NCBI RefSeq assembly: GCF_004208415.1
Contig: NZ_CP035758.1
Coordinates: 4,960,001-5,024,000, forward strand
Length of the DNA: 64,000 nucleotides
From: Ktedonosporobacter rubrisoli
GTDB lineage: Bacteria > Chloroflexota > Ktedonobacteria > Ktedonobacterales > Ktedonobacteraceae
Direction of reading: 5' to 3'
A program made the translations under genes and the position numbers. Below, piece after piece: positions 7,248 to 15,694 of this stretch; the stretch's first letter is position 1; each line of letters opens with the position of its first letter. The notes beneath the pieces were generated by a model. That model did no database searches. It was not told the origin of the DNA and was given only the letters and a program-made list of their open reading frames with translations.

Positions 7248-8434
7248 TCAATGATTCCTCCGCACAACACCTCTTCGCCATCTGCTCCACCGTAGAAAAC
7301 TGCTGCCTGCCCCGGTGTAATGGCGCGCTGGGAATGCACGAGCTTTACCTGTACACGATTTCCCTCCAATGGAGTGACCAGCGCAGGCTGTTCGGGGGCC
7401 TTATAGCGTACGCGCACAAGCGCCTCAAAAGGCTCCCGTGGCGTCTCGCCGCTGAGGTAATGCATCATTCCAACCACAAACTCGCGCTGCTCCAGGGCTG
7501 TTGCTGGTCCCACAATGAGGGCATTTTGCTGCGCATCGATCTTCAGCACATGTAATGGCTCTCTTGAAGTGATGCCAAGCCCCTTGCGCTGTCCAATGGT
7601 ATAGTAAGCCAGCCCATGATGACGTCCCAGCGTATTGCCCTGCTGATCATAGATTGGGCCAGGCCTGGGTATGGAGATCAACGGCTTTGCCGTCGTCCTC
7701 GGCGTAGCACCAGCACCAACCGCGGCCAGTTCGGGAACAGCTGAGGTCTCGGCAAGCTTTGTCTGCGCATAGCGATCAATAAAGCCACGATAATCGTTTT
7801 GAGCCACAAAACAGATCTCCTGGCTCTCGGCTTTAGTTGCTACGCGCATACCACGCTCGGCGGCCATAGCTCGCACCTGGGGCTTAGTATAACCGCCAAG
7901 AGGGAAACAGGCATGGGCCAGCTGCTGCTGATTAAGCACATGCAATACATACGACTGATCCTTTTCAGGATCAACGCCGCGGCGCAGCCTGCGCTTCCCC
8001 GTTATAGGATCGTCATCTACACGTACATAGTGCCCTGTCGCTAGATAGTCAGCATCAAGGGCCAGCGCCCGCTTCAGTAGCACGGTAAAGCGAATATGAC
8101 GGTTGCAGTTCAGACAAGGATTAGGCGTACGGCCGGCAACATAGTCCTCATAAAAGGAATCCACGATTCTATCTTTAAACTCTTCCTCGACATTGACCAG
8201 GTAAAATGGGATATCGAGCATACGAGCCACACGCCTGGCATCATCAACAGATTCAAGGGAGCAACACTTATTTTGTACGACGCGCTCAACGCCATCATCC
8301 TCCGCCTCAATCACCCCGGGCTCCGACCAGAGACGTAGCATAATGCCAATAACTTCGTGTCCTTGTTCTTTGAGTAGCGCGGCGGCGACCGAGCTATCTA
8401 CGCCGCCGCTCATTGCGACGACTATTCGTGACAT
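7244..8434 (-). CDS. mnmA: tRNA-specific 2-thiouridylase MnmA
   Basis: Makes s2U34 in tRNA for Glu, Gln and Lys, using ATP and a persulfide donor. Seen: the PP-loop SGGVDSSVAA at residues 9-18, the catalytic cysteine in GRTPNPCLNCN, and the second active cysteine in AESQEICFV. The C-terminal beta-barrel includes AYYTIGQRKGLG. There is a short low-complexity insert (AVGAGATPRTTAKP) before the barrel. Length 396 is slightly above the usual 360-380 because of that insert. The gene is first in an operon with lepA; the Shine-Dalgarno is weak. A hairpin with a T-tract lies about 75 nt upstream in the leader. Confidence 0.97.
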   Translation of the reverse strand: MSRIVVAMSGGVDSSVAAALLKEQGHEVIGIMLRLWSEPGVIEAEDDGVERVVQNKCCSLESVDDARRVARMLDIPFYLVNVEEEFKDRIVDSFYEDYVAGRTPNPCLNCNRHIRFTVLLKRALALDADYLATGHYVRVDDDPITGKRRLRRGVDPEKDQSYVLHVLNQQQLAHACFPLGGYTKPQVRAMAAERGMRVATKAESQEICFVAQNDYRGFIDRYAQTKLAETSAVPELAAVGAGATPRTTAKPLISIPRPGPIYDQQGNTLGRHHGLAYYTIGQRKGLGITSREPLHVLKIDAQQNALIVGPATALEQREFVVGMMHYLSGETPREPFEALVRVRYKAPEQPALVTPLEGNRVQVKLVHSQRAITPGQAAVFYGGADGEEVLCGGIIE

Positions 8435-8504
8435 GTTTTCTTAATTCCTGTCTTTTTACTAAATTGCCCTTAGAATTGCTATGTTTGACTCTACTACTAC
8501 GTAG

Positions 8505-8534
8505 AAAAAAGGACTAGCCATAGGGGCTAGCCTT
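8505..8534 (-). terminator. Intrinsic terminator in the mnmA-lepA leader (possible attenuator)
   Basis: Read on the minus strand, GGCTAG.CC pairs with GG.CTAGTCC over a short loop and is followed directly by TTTTTT (8505-8510). It lies between a predicted promoter at 8597-8625 and the mnmA start at 8434, so premature termination of the operon transcript is possible. Confidence 0.5.
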
Positions 8535-8596
8535 CGTACCATCACTTCTGCATGGATATATGTGCTGAGTATGTTGTGCCCTTTCTTACCACACTA

Positions 8597-8625
8597 AGGG
8601 TAGCACAGCCTGGAATGGTTGTCAA
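8597..8625 (-). promoter_or_regulatory. Predicted promoter of mnmA-lepA
   Basis: On the minus strand, TTGACA (8620-8625), a 17-nt spacer and TACCCT (8597-8602). The -35 is perfect and the -10 weak. The leader to the mnmA ATG would be about 155 nt. Confidence 0.4.
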
Positions 8626-8865
8626 ATACGCTCAACAGACAATAATATAGGCTTTCCAGAATCCTTCAATGTGGGCTTTCTCTTGTCAGCTTCCAGGCCT
8701 TCTATCAGAAAGGAACATATCTATCTGGCAACTTTGGATCTCATCGCTGCTTACCACAGAGCCAAATCACCTGCAACGGGATTTGAGCATCATACGTATC
8801 TCTTACAGGTAAGCAATCAGATCCCTCAATGTGAAGCCATAAAGTTTTTATACTGGAGGTCATCC

Positions 8866-9240
8866 GTGGAGCAAAATTCAGACATCCCTTCGGCCCAAGC
8901 CCTGGCTATTCATCAATTCGTTACTACTGCTCCCAGCCTTGACGGTTTTCGTGTTGTACGCAATCTCGGTATTGTACGCGGTATCATCGTTCGCTCGCGC
9001 AGCATCGTGGGCAACTTCGGAGCAGCTTTGCAGCAGATCGTGGGCGGCAATATCTCAATCTACACGGAGCTCTGTGAGAAGACGCGCTTCGATGCCTATG
9101 AGCTCATGATCCAGCATGCGGCACAGATGGGTGCCAATGCCATTCTGGCTGTTCGTTACGATGCAACTGAATTGGCCGAAGGCGTTACCGAAGTCCTTTG
9201 TTATGGTACGGCCGTAGTCGTCACCCGCGAAGATCACTAA
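8866..9240 (+). CDS. YbjQ/UPF0145 family protein
   Basis: 124 residues. Matches the UPF0145 pattern: GFRVVRNLGIVRGIIVRSRS, then RFDAYELMIQHAAQMGANAI, then VRYD and a final YGTAVVV strand. The family is a small oligomeric dodecin-like/YbjQ fold of unknown role. The start is the GTG at 8866, which has GGAGG 6 nt upstream. The frame stays open back to 8671, but the extra N-terminal residues do not look like the family and are probably leader. Confidence 0.88.
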   Translation: MEQNSDIPSAQALAIHQFVTTAPSLDGFRVVRNLGIVRGIIVRSRSIVGNFGAALQQIVGGNISIYTELCEKTRFDAYELMIQHAAQMGANAILAVRYDATELAEGVTEVLCYGTAVVVTREDH

Positions 9241-9254
9241 GCAGACATAACAAT

Positions 9255-9295
9255 GAAGTTGCAGCCCTCAGGGAAGATTCGGGAACTGCAACTTC
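9255..9295. terminator. Hairpin terminator between convergent genes
   Basis: GAAGTTGCAG (9255-9264) and CTGCAACTTC (9286-9295) form a perfect 10-bp stem between the UPF0145 gene and the convergent SBP56 gene. Likely bidirectional. Confidence 0.65.
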
Positions 9296-9319
9296 ATTCA
9301 TCCTTACCTGACGCCTAGC

Positions 9320-10690
9320 CTAAATCCAGATATCGGAAGTGCAATCGCCACCCGGATAACGGATCTCGTGTGCACGGGCTGGGCCTGCCGGCTCCTGGCC
9401 AAAATCGACGTAAAAGTTGTCATTGATCCGCAAACCACCGTTCTCGGTATCACAATCAATCTGTAAAAGATACGAGCCGGCTTTAGCCAGATCTGGATAG
9501 AACTGATTATCCCAAGAACTAAACAGCGAATTGGTTACGTAGAGGCGCCGACCATCGAGGCTGAGCTGGAGCATCTGAGGGCCTCCCTCAAGTTTATGCC
9601 CCTGTACGCTTCCTCCCTTGCCAAGTAAGCCTCCGCACCAGACCTGACCCGTGAGCCTGGGATGAGAAGGATCGCTAATATCATACTGGCGCAGATCCCC
9701 ATGCAGCCAGTTGGAGAGATAGAGGTACCTGTCATCCAGCGAGATCAGGAAATCAGTAATCAGGGACGGCACCGGGATCGGCCAGCCATCAACCTCCTCT
9801 GCCGGAACATCAATTACTTTCTCGATCTTCCACTGGCCATCAGAGCGATACCAGTGTAGCATATTGCTGCTGAGAGCTGCGCCGACAAAACCATGCGGGC
9901 TATCCGGGTTATGCTGAAAACGTACTTCCAGCGGAATGAGCCCATCATCGCCTAGATCAACGCTTTGTACAATCTCATGCTTCGCCCAGTCCCAGAAATG
10001 CAAGCGGCGCCCATATTTTCCCGCAGCTACATCATCTAGATTAAAGCCCGAGACATAGGTCTTCGGAGCAGCCCACTCGCTGCTGACCATAGTATTATGC
10101 CGGGGCTGATACCAGAAATCGTAGTTGTAATGCATGCCGCGCGTATTGCTTTCCCAGCGCCCCGCGATGTTAAACTCTTCATCCAATAAAAGGAAACCAC
10201 CGGGAGCATTGCCCTGACCATCGCCAAGCATTGAGATCATGACATGGCCATCAGCCAGGCAGTGTACAGTATGAGGAGCGCTAAGATTCGCTTTCTGCAC
10301 TACCTCCTCCGGCTCAATGACCTTGTAGAGCTTCGGCGCTTTCTCATCGTTAGTATCCAAAATATGGATTCTACCCGACTGTTGACCAGGGACTATAAGA
10401 AATTGACGCGCTTTATGCTCATCGCCATGACAGGAACTACAGGCATTCCAGCCGAAATGGTGCAATTCATCCCCCACGTTTGGCATAGCCGCACGATTGA
10501 TCACCTGGGAGTAAGTGGGAGAAGCAGGATCAACATCAATTGTTGCCAGGTAATCAGGCTCATTGACGCCTGTGCCAACATGGAGCGCAACTGTATACAG
10601 TATCTTCTCAGGATCAGCCTTCATCGCCTCTTGTGGGGAGGCATAACCAGGACCACAGTGTTCATGCTCGTTTGTATGTGTATCGGCCAT
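9320..10690 (-). CDS. Selenium-binding protein 56 family (methanethiol oxidase-like)
   Basis: 456 residues, seven-bladed beta-propeller family. Characterised SBP56/MTO members oxidise methanethiol to formaldehyde, H2S and H2O2, often copper-dependently. Seen: the cysteine motif WNACSSCHGD with C84 and C87, matching the selenium-binding cysteine region of SELENBP1; many conserved histidines (HHFGWNAC, SAPHTVH); and the end HEIRYPGGDCTSDIWI. The start is the ATG at 10690 with AGGAG 11 nt upstream; an ATG at 10714 is in frame but would place the ribosome site inside the gene. A 25-bp palindrome lies about 200 nt upstream. Confidence 0.95.
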   Translation of the reverse strand: MADTHTNEHEHCGPGYASPQEAMKADPEKILYTVALHVGTGVNEPDYLATIDVDPASPTYSQVINRAAMPNVGDELHHFGWNACSSCHGDEHKARQFLIVPGQQSGRIHILDTNDEKAPKLYKVIEPEEVVQKANLSAPHTVHCLADGHVMISMLGDGQGNAPGGFLLLDEEFNIAGRWESNTRGMHYNYDFWYQPRHNTMVSSEWAAPKTYVSGFNLDDVAAGKYGRRLHFWDWAKHEIVQSVDLGDDGLIPLEVRFQHNPDSPHGFVGAALSSNMLHWYRSDGQWKIEKVIDVPAEEVDGWPIPVPSLITDFLISLDDRYLYLSNWLHGDLRQYDISDPSHPRLTGQVWCGGLLGKGGSVQGHKLEGGPQMLQLSLDGRRLYVTNSLFSSWDNQFYPDLAKAGSYLLQIDCDTENGGLRINDNFYVDFGQEPAGPARAHEIRYPGGDCTSDIWI

Positions 10691-10883
10691 GGCAGTTCCA
10701 TCTCCTATTTCCACATCAGGAGTGCACTACAAAAATCAGTCCTACAGTTACCAGCAAAATACTTCGCGCACCTGGTATACAGGTGCTCACAAATTTTACC
10801 TACACTACTAACTGATCGATGCCTACCGGCACAACTTTAGAGCTTTAAGGCCTTATTTACCAATCATAAATAACTATTGCTCA

Positions 10884-10908
10884 TGATTACTATGCATTAT
10901 AGTTATCA
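10884..10908. promoter_or_regulatory. Palindromic operator upstream of the SBP56 gene
   Basis: TGATTACTAT (10884-10893) and ATAGTTATCA (10899-10908) form a 10-bp inverted repeat with one mismatch around a 5-bp centre. A minus-strand TTGACA lies next to it (10913-10918), so the palindrome falls between -35 and -10 positions and may bind a dimeric regulator. Confidence 0.45.
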
Positions 10909-10997
10909 ATATTGTCAAGAGACGACGAAACTGCCCAGTTCGCGCAAGCTGATCAACACCGCCTCTCCGAAGTGAAACCTTAGCAGCCAACTTCGCC

Positions 10998-12356
10998 TTA
11001 TTCCCCACGTACAAGAGCCCGTGCCAGAGCGTTGTGGCGCTCTACGAGCATAGGCAAATCAACTTCGAGCAATTTTTGTCCCTCAATACGCACGCGCCCA
11101 TTGATTACACTCAAATCAACATGAGGAGGATGACAGAATATCAGGGAGGCCAGCGGATCGTGAGGAGCTCCTCCCGCCAGTTCTAATGTATCGAGGCGAT
11201 AACCGATAAAGTCAGCAGCCATGCCCGGCGCCAGGTAGCCAATATCATCGCGCCCGAGCACTGCCGCCCCGCCGCGCGTAGCCAGCCATAATGCCTCCCA
11301 CGCTGTAAGAGCTGCGGGATCGCCAGTTACGCGCTGCAGCAATAAAGCCTGACGCGCCTCGGCGAGCATATGTGAGCTATCATTAGAGGATGAGCCATCA
11401 ACCCCCAGACCAACGCGCGCCCCAGACTGGCGCAGCCCCCGAACAGGTGCAATGCCAGAAGCTAAACGCATATTTGACGAGGGGCAATGCGCAACGCCGG
11501 TACCGCTGCGTCCCAGGCGCACAACCTCCTCCGAACTGGGATGTACCATATGGGCATGCCACACGTCAGGGCCGACCCAGCCAAGCTCCTCGGCTAGCTC
11601 TACAGGGCTACGGCCGAAAACCTTTGCACAATACTCTGCCTCATCGCGCGTCTCCGCTAGATGCGTATGTGAAGTCACTTTATAGGAGCGGGCCAGTTCT
11701 ACGCTCTGGCGCATCAGATCAGGCGAGACCGAGAAAGGCGAGCAAGGTGCCAGCACGATTCTCAGCATAGCATAGCGCTCAGCATCGTGATAGCTTTCAA
11801 TTAAGCGCCGCGAGTCGCGCAGAATAGCTTCTTCATCCTCCACGACCCGATCCGGGGGCAAGCCACCGCGCGACTCCCCTACAGACATAGAGCCACGAGC
11901 GGCATGGAAGCGAAACCCCATCTCCTTGGCAACCTGGATCTGATCGTCCAAACGGGCGCCATTAGGCCAGATATACGTGTGATCGCTCGATGTCGTACAG
12001 CCAGAGAGCATCAATTCGGCAATTGCGGTCTTCGTACTGATAGAAATAGCCTCCGGCGTCAGGCGAGACCAGATCGGATAATGCGTCTGTAACCAGCGAA
12101 AAAGATTGGTATTCTGCGCTTGTGGGAGATTGCGCGTGAGTGTCTGGTAGAAATGGTGATGAGTATTGACCAGGCCGGGCAAAATTATCATCCCGCGCGC
12201 ATCAATTACCGTATCAGCGTGCTGCGGAAGTTGAGCGCTCGGCCCCACCTGCTGAATTACATTATCTATAATATAGATTGCCCCATCAGGCCAGCGTGCA
12301 TCATTATCATCAAATGAGGCAAGCAAGGCAGCATGTTGAACAAGTAGCGATGGCAT
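10998..12356 (-). CDS. 8-oxoguanine deaminase-like amidohydrolase
   Basis: 452 residues, Amidohydro_1 superfamily (AtzA/TrzN/guanine deaminase group). Metal-binding pattern: HHH at 66-68 in NTHHHFYQTLTRN, HTHLAET around residue 230, a later histidine in HCPSSNMRLASG, and aspartate in VDGSSSND. The SDHTYIWPNG segment is typical of members annotated as 8-oxoguanine deaminase or hydroxydechloroatrazine ethylaminohydrolase. It probably deaminates a purine or pterin-like base in the cytosol. The substrate cannot be fixed from sequence alone. Monocistronic; a 17-bp palindrome lies 85 nt upstream. Confidence 0.88.
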   Translation of the reverse strand: MPSLLVQHAALLASFDDNDARWPDGAIYIIDNVIQQVGPSAQLPQHADTVIDARGMIILPGLVNTHHHFYQTLTRNLPQAQNTNLFRWLQTHYPIWSRLTPEAISISTKTAIAELMLSGCTTSSDHTYIWPNGARLDDQIQVAKEMGFRFHAARGSMSVGESRGGLPPDRVVEDEEAILRDSRRLIESYHDAERYAMLRIVLAPCSPFSVSPDLMRQSVELARSYKVTSHTHLAETRDEAEYCAKVFGRSPVELAEELGWVGPDVWHAHMVHPSSEEVVRLGRSGTGVAHCPSSNMRLASGIAPVRGLRQSGARVGLGVDGSSSNDSSHMLAEARQALLLQRVTGDPAALTAWEALWLATRGGAAVLGRDDIGYLAPGMAADFIGYRLDTLELAGGAPHDPLASLIFCHPPHVDLSVINGRVRIEGQKLLEVDLPMLVERHNALARALVRGE

Positions 12357-12440
12357 AAGCTAAAGCTCCTTTCTCAGCCGGTTAGCTAAGGCACAACTGT
12401 TTAGCAGGCGAAAATATTATTTTCACGTCATGAGTATACA

Positions 12441-12457
12441 AGTTTAGAAACTAAACT
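12441..12457. promoter_or_regulatory. Small palindrome upstream of the amidohydrolase gene
   Basis: AGTTTAG-aaa-CTAAACT is a perfect 7-bp inverted repeat, of the size bound by TetR/MarR-type dimers. It lies about 85 nt before the amidohydrolase ATG. No regulator gene is adjacent. Confidence 0.3.
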
Positions 12458-12603
12458 GCTAGATCTACCAATACTCTATCCCCTCTCGACTCTAGTTTAC
12501 CTTTCGTGTATAATGACGAAAACACGTTAGTAAACGAGAGCAGTAATATGCTTGATATCTATCTGCTAGAATACTAAAGAACCCATTACACCAGCAAATT
12601 TAA

Positions 12604-12639
12604 GCTCGAAAAGCCAGAACTCTTTACTGGCTGTCGAGC
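12604..12639 (+). promoter_or_regulatory. Leader hairpin just before a ribosome-binding site
   Basis: GCTCGA..AGCCAG pairs with CTGGCT..CGAGC, giving a long two-part stem. It ends 1 nt before the AGGAG ribosome site of the next gene. It may stabilise the mRNA 5' end or control access to the site. Confidence 0.4.
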
Positions 12640-12654
12640 GAGGAGCAAGCAACT

Positions 12655-13047
12655 ATGCCAAAAAAGTCAGCGGCTACACGAAGTAGTACTCATCGTAGCA
12701 AGCCAAAGGTACAAAAAAGCATTGAGCTCGTGCGCGAGGCCACAGCAGAGGGACAGGAGACAAAATCGGAGCGAGAGCCTATTAAAACAACAGTAGCCTC
12801 TGTAATGGAAGCCAAAAGCGAGAGCCATAACGGCGCTGAAGCAACAAGCCAGGCTAGTAGCAGCCCTAAAGGCAGCGCAGCCGCGCGTCTAGCGGCTCGT
12901 CGCCAGTCCCAAAGAATGCGTAGCAACGCACAGCTTATTACGCCAGAACACTTTAATTATGTGCGCAAAGACCTGATTACCATCGGCATCCTTGCCGTCT
13001 TAATGTTCGCCATTATTATTGCTTCATACTTTATCTTAGGCGTATAA
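12655..13047 (+). CDS. Small C-tail-anchored membrane protein with basic low-complexity N-terminus
   Basis: 130 residues. Residues 1-95 are Lys/Ser/Glu/Ala-rich and look disordered, with arginine-rich stretches (AARLAARRQSQRMRSN). Residues about 105-128 form a single hydrophobic helix (ITIGILAVLMFAIIIASYFI), followed by a short end. It has no signal peptide or recognised domain. The AGGAG ribosome site 9 nt upstream supports the ATG. A hairpin terminator follows. Function unknown; single-pass tail anchoring in the inner membrane is inferred. Confidence 0.75.
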   Translation: MPKKSAATRSSTHRSKPKVQKSIELVREATAEGQETKSEREPIKTTVASVMEAKSESHNGAEATSQASSSPKGSAAARLAARRQSQRMRSNAQLITPEHFNYVRKDLITIGILAVLMFAIIIASYFILGV

Positions 13048-13111
13048 GCGAGCGCTTGTGCTCCTTCCCCACTGATCCCCGCAAGAGGTAAAATAGTTGC
13101 GAAATAACTGA

Positions 13112-13154
13112 AAGAGGCGCTGATACTCAAACCTTTAAGTTATCAACGCCTCTT
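13112..13154 (+). terminator. Hairpin downstream of the small membrane protein
   Basis: AAGAGGCGCTGATA (13112-13125) and TATCAACGCCTCTT (13141-13154) pair with one mismatch over 14 bp. The tail is AATTCTC, without a run of T. Confidence 0.55.
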
Positions 13155-13229
13155 AATTCTCGTATCGGATGTCGCTTGTATAATCTGTATGGCTGCTGTT
13201 GGAAAGCAGCCAGATAAAAATCGACCGGT

Positions 13230-13511
13230 TTAGTGTACGAGCGGGCTAGTACCCAGCCCGGCAGGGATACCATGACGGTGAGCAGCTGGTATGGTCACAC
13301 CAAGAACCCGTTGCATTGCCATCGTATGGCTACAATCGCCCCAGTCGTGGAAGAAGCGACACGTGCACTGCCACTCCCCATTATCAAAAGTAGTCGTATG
13401 AACGTCATTCTCGCCGTGGAAATTCGCTTCGAAGCGAGTGAACTGAATTCGCTCTGGTTCTTCCGCATACCGCTTAGCTTTTGCGATTTTGCTGATCATG
13501 CTTGAGTTCAT
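13230..13511 (-). CDS. Short SWIM-type zinc-finger protein
   Basis: 93 residues. It carries a compact CxCx(8)CxH pattern, C49-x-C51 ... C60-x-H62 in WQCTCRFFHDWGDCSHTMA, which fits the SWIM zinc finger found in DNA- and protein-binding proteins. Outside the finger there is a basic N-terminal helix (SKIAKAKRYAEEPERIQ) and a short tail; no other domain is present. The start is the ATG at 13511 with AAGGAG 9 nt upstream; the frame is open a little further. It is probably a small nucleic-acid or protein adaptor. Related stand-alone SWIM proteins occur in Chloroflexota and Actinobacteria. Confidence 0.75.
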   Translation of the reverse strand: MNSSMISKIAKAKRYAEEPERIQFTRFEANFHGENDVHTTTFDNGEWQCTCRFFHDWGDCSHTMAMQRVLGVTIPAAHRHGIPAGLGTSPLVH

Positions 13512-14307
13512 GATTTGTTTCTCCTTCAAATCTAGCAACCACATTGCGTCCACTTGATATCCATCATATACGCTACGTGGCGTAGCTTACGTCTAACGGA
13601 ATCGCGCGTATGTAAGCCTACGCGGGTATCACGCCGATAGCTCGAAGATCTCTTCGCCCCTCCTTTCGTTCCTTTCAGCAGATAGTACTCTGATCATGCG
13701 TTAGCGATTCCAGAGTAGTGGCCCAAATCATGAAGAATAATAATGAGCCCGGCAACCAATGAGCGTATAAATAAAAAAACACCAGGACACTCTCTGCCCT
13801 AGTGTGTAATTCGCGCGTCAGTGTTCACCTGAATTGCCATCCTCAGTGATTTAACTTGCGATGTCATTGAGACTGAACACATAAGCTTTTTCAATCCTCA
13901 CCCAGCTTGTACTGAGTGTAACGTCAACATAACCAATGCCAAGTGATACATGCTCTCTATATCGGCCACGGATATGCAGACTTCGATGTCCAAACTATGA
14001 TAGTCCTTTACTTTGTCATGATTATACCATAGAGATAGGTGAAAGTCCACCCTTGCGGGTATTATTATCACGCATACAGTAACATTGTATCCCAAATGTG
14101 CTAGATGTGACGCTACGATTTACACACATATTGTCTTTCTCACGCCTGGTGCGCGTGCTTCTTATATATGCACATTGCCAAACGTCGCGATTACAATGTC
14201 CTGAGCTAAAAAAGCTTGCACTTGCGGGCCGCTAGCGCCTCCCGCCTTGATCGTACGGAAAGCTGCGGAGTACCCGGTGGCGATACTCCGAGCTTCTTTC
14301 GCTGTGG
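13512..14307. other. Intergenic region, 796 bp, with a possible ncRNA
   Basis: No protein gene is convincing here. The left part (13512-13770) shows only short repeats such as CGCTACGTGGCGTAGC. The middle holds the minus-strand RNA candidate listed separately. The right part (14050-14307) has nothing recognisable. Confidence 0.5.
13773..14014 (-). ncRNA. Possible structured small RNA, about 240 nt
   Basis: On the minus strand there is a promoter TGGACT - 17 nt - TATAAT (-10 at 14021-14026). A terminator follows: CACTAGG paired with CCTGGTG (one G-T pair) then seven T (13773-13804). Between them no ORF is convincing, but inverted repeats exist, including GTGTTCA/TGAACAC (13822-13882) and ATATC/GATAT. 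No known family recognised. Confidence 0.4.
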
Positions 14308-15531
14308 CTAGCGCGCTAGCAGGCGTTCGCTCTCATGCACGAGATCCACATAGGCATCATATACCCGACTGGCTACATTAGCCCAGCTAAATTGGAGCAC
14401 AGAGGCACGCGCTTGAGAGCTCAGGCGCGCATAAAGTTCCTCAGCTTGCAATAAGGCATCAAGCCGCTCGGCAAAAAAGCCAGGGCAGCGCGGCACGAGA
14501 AATCCACTTTTGCCATGCTTGACAACCGTAGTTAAGCCGCCGGCACGCGTTGCGACGACGGGAGTTCCACAGGCAAGGGACTCCACTGCTACCATCCCGA
14601 ATATCTCGTGATAAGATGGCACCACTGTTATATTCGCAGCACTATAGAACCAGGGCAATTCTTGCTGGGGACGCGCGCCCATAAAGTGAACACGCTTTTC
14701 AATACCCAGTTCCTTGGCCAGCATGCGCAAGGCCTGCAGATCATTATCGTCTGTGAGCTTACCACCCACAATCGCCAGTTGCGCCTTCTCTTCCATCATT
14801 GCGGCTGCGCGCAATAATACATCAGGCCCCTTGAAAGGATCGAGCCGGCCAGCGAAAAGCAGCAGAGGACCATCTAACGGCAAATCCAGGTGGGTGCGAG
14901 CCTGCAGTCTATCGCGAGGCGTAAACAGCTTGAGATCCACACCACAGGGAATAACCATGACTTGTTGCGCTGTAGCTCCATAATAGCGGATTAACTGGGT
15001 ACGCTCCTGCTCAGTTGCAGCGCCTATGCCGTCTACCTGTTGTACCAGCCAGCGTTCTTTTTCCAGGCGCAAAGCTGGTTCGGCTACCTGAGGATTGGCA
15101 AGCTGTTTTAAGTGGGCCAATGTATGGAATGTGGTGATGTGAGGAATATCCCAATGCTGGGCCAGTTGGACACCCGCAACGCCCGAAAGCCAGTAATGAC
15201 TATGGATCACATCATAGCTCACGCTATCGCCACACCTAAATTCTTCAATATTAGAGACAAAGGCTGGCAGATAGGGATAGATATCATTCTTATGGATAGG
15301 GGAAAATGGCCCGGCCTGGATATGAATCACACGAACATTGGGGGTGAGCCGAATAATCTTGGGCTGACGCTCATCCGTCCAGCGTGTAAAGATATCTACA
15401 TTAACATCATAATAGGATAGCGCGTTTGCCAACTCGCGCATATAGACATTCATGCCACCAGCATCCTTAGTACGCCCTGGACTATCCAATGGCGACGTAT
15501 GAACGCTAAGCATGGCTACCCGATAAGGCAT
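14308..15531 (-). CDS. GT4 glycosyltransferase, MshA/sucrose-synthase-like
   Basis: 407 residues, GT-B fold. The N-terminal HTSPLDSPGRTKDAGGMNVY segment (residues about 9-28) is the hallmark of the MshA-like group, which transfers a sugar from a UDP-donor to an inositol-phosphate or similar acceptor. The C-terminal Rossmann half has GRLDPFKGPDVLLRA and the donor-site EIFGMVAVESLACGTPVVAT motif (E-x7-E type). The start at 15531 is chosen because AGGAG lies 10 nt upstream; a TTG at 15555 and an ATG at 15540 are in frame. Acceptor unknown; mycothiol synthesis is not implied without the other msh genes. Confidence 0.9.
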   Translation of the reverse strand: MPYRVAMLSVHTSPLDSPGRTKDAGGMNVYMRELANALSYYDVNVDIFTRWTDERQPKIIRLTPNVRVIHIQAGPFSPIHKNDIYPYLPAFVSNIEEFRCGDSVSYDVIHSHYWLSGVAGVQLAQHWDIPHITTFHTLAHLKQLANPQVAEPALRLEKERWLVQQVDGIGAATEQERTQLIRYYGATAQQVMVIPCGVDLKLFTPRDRLQARTHLDLPLDGPLLLFAGRLDPFKGPDVLLRAAAMMEEKAQLAIVGGKLTDDNDLQALRMLAKELGIEKRVHFMGARPQQELPWFYSAANITVVPSYHEIFGMVAVESLACGTPVVATRAGGLTTVVKHGKSGFLVPRCPGFFAERLDALLQAEELYARLSSQARASVLQFSWANVASRVYDAYVDLVHESERLLAR

Positions 15532-15694
15532 ATCAGACATGCTCCTCTTCTTCAATTGTCAGCTACGTTCATTGCAGATGCGCGGCCAGCTACCCTCGCC
15601 TGAAAATTGCTGTGGTACAAGCATCTAGCAATCCTCCTTCCAGTCATTTCATTTATGAAAACATTGCCGGGACCCTATCTATTTCAGATCTCTA

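Noticed and set aside
8434..8625. T-box riboswitch in the mnmA leader
   Set aside because: A TGGTAC-like segment precedes the terminator, but the full AGGGTGGNACCGCG box is missing and the leader is too short for the usual specifier domain.
8671..8865. Longer form of the UPF0145 protein
   Set aside because: The GTG at 8866 has an excellent ribosome site and gives the family length.
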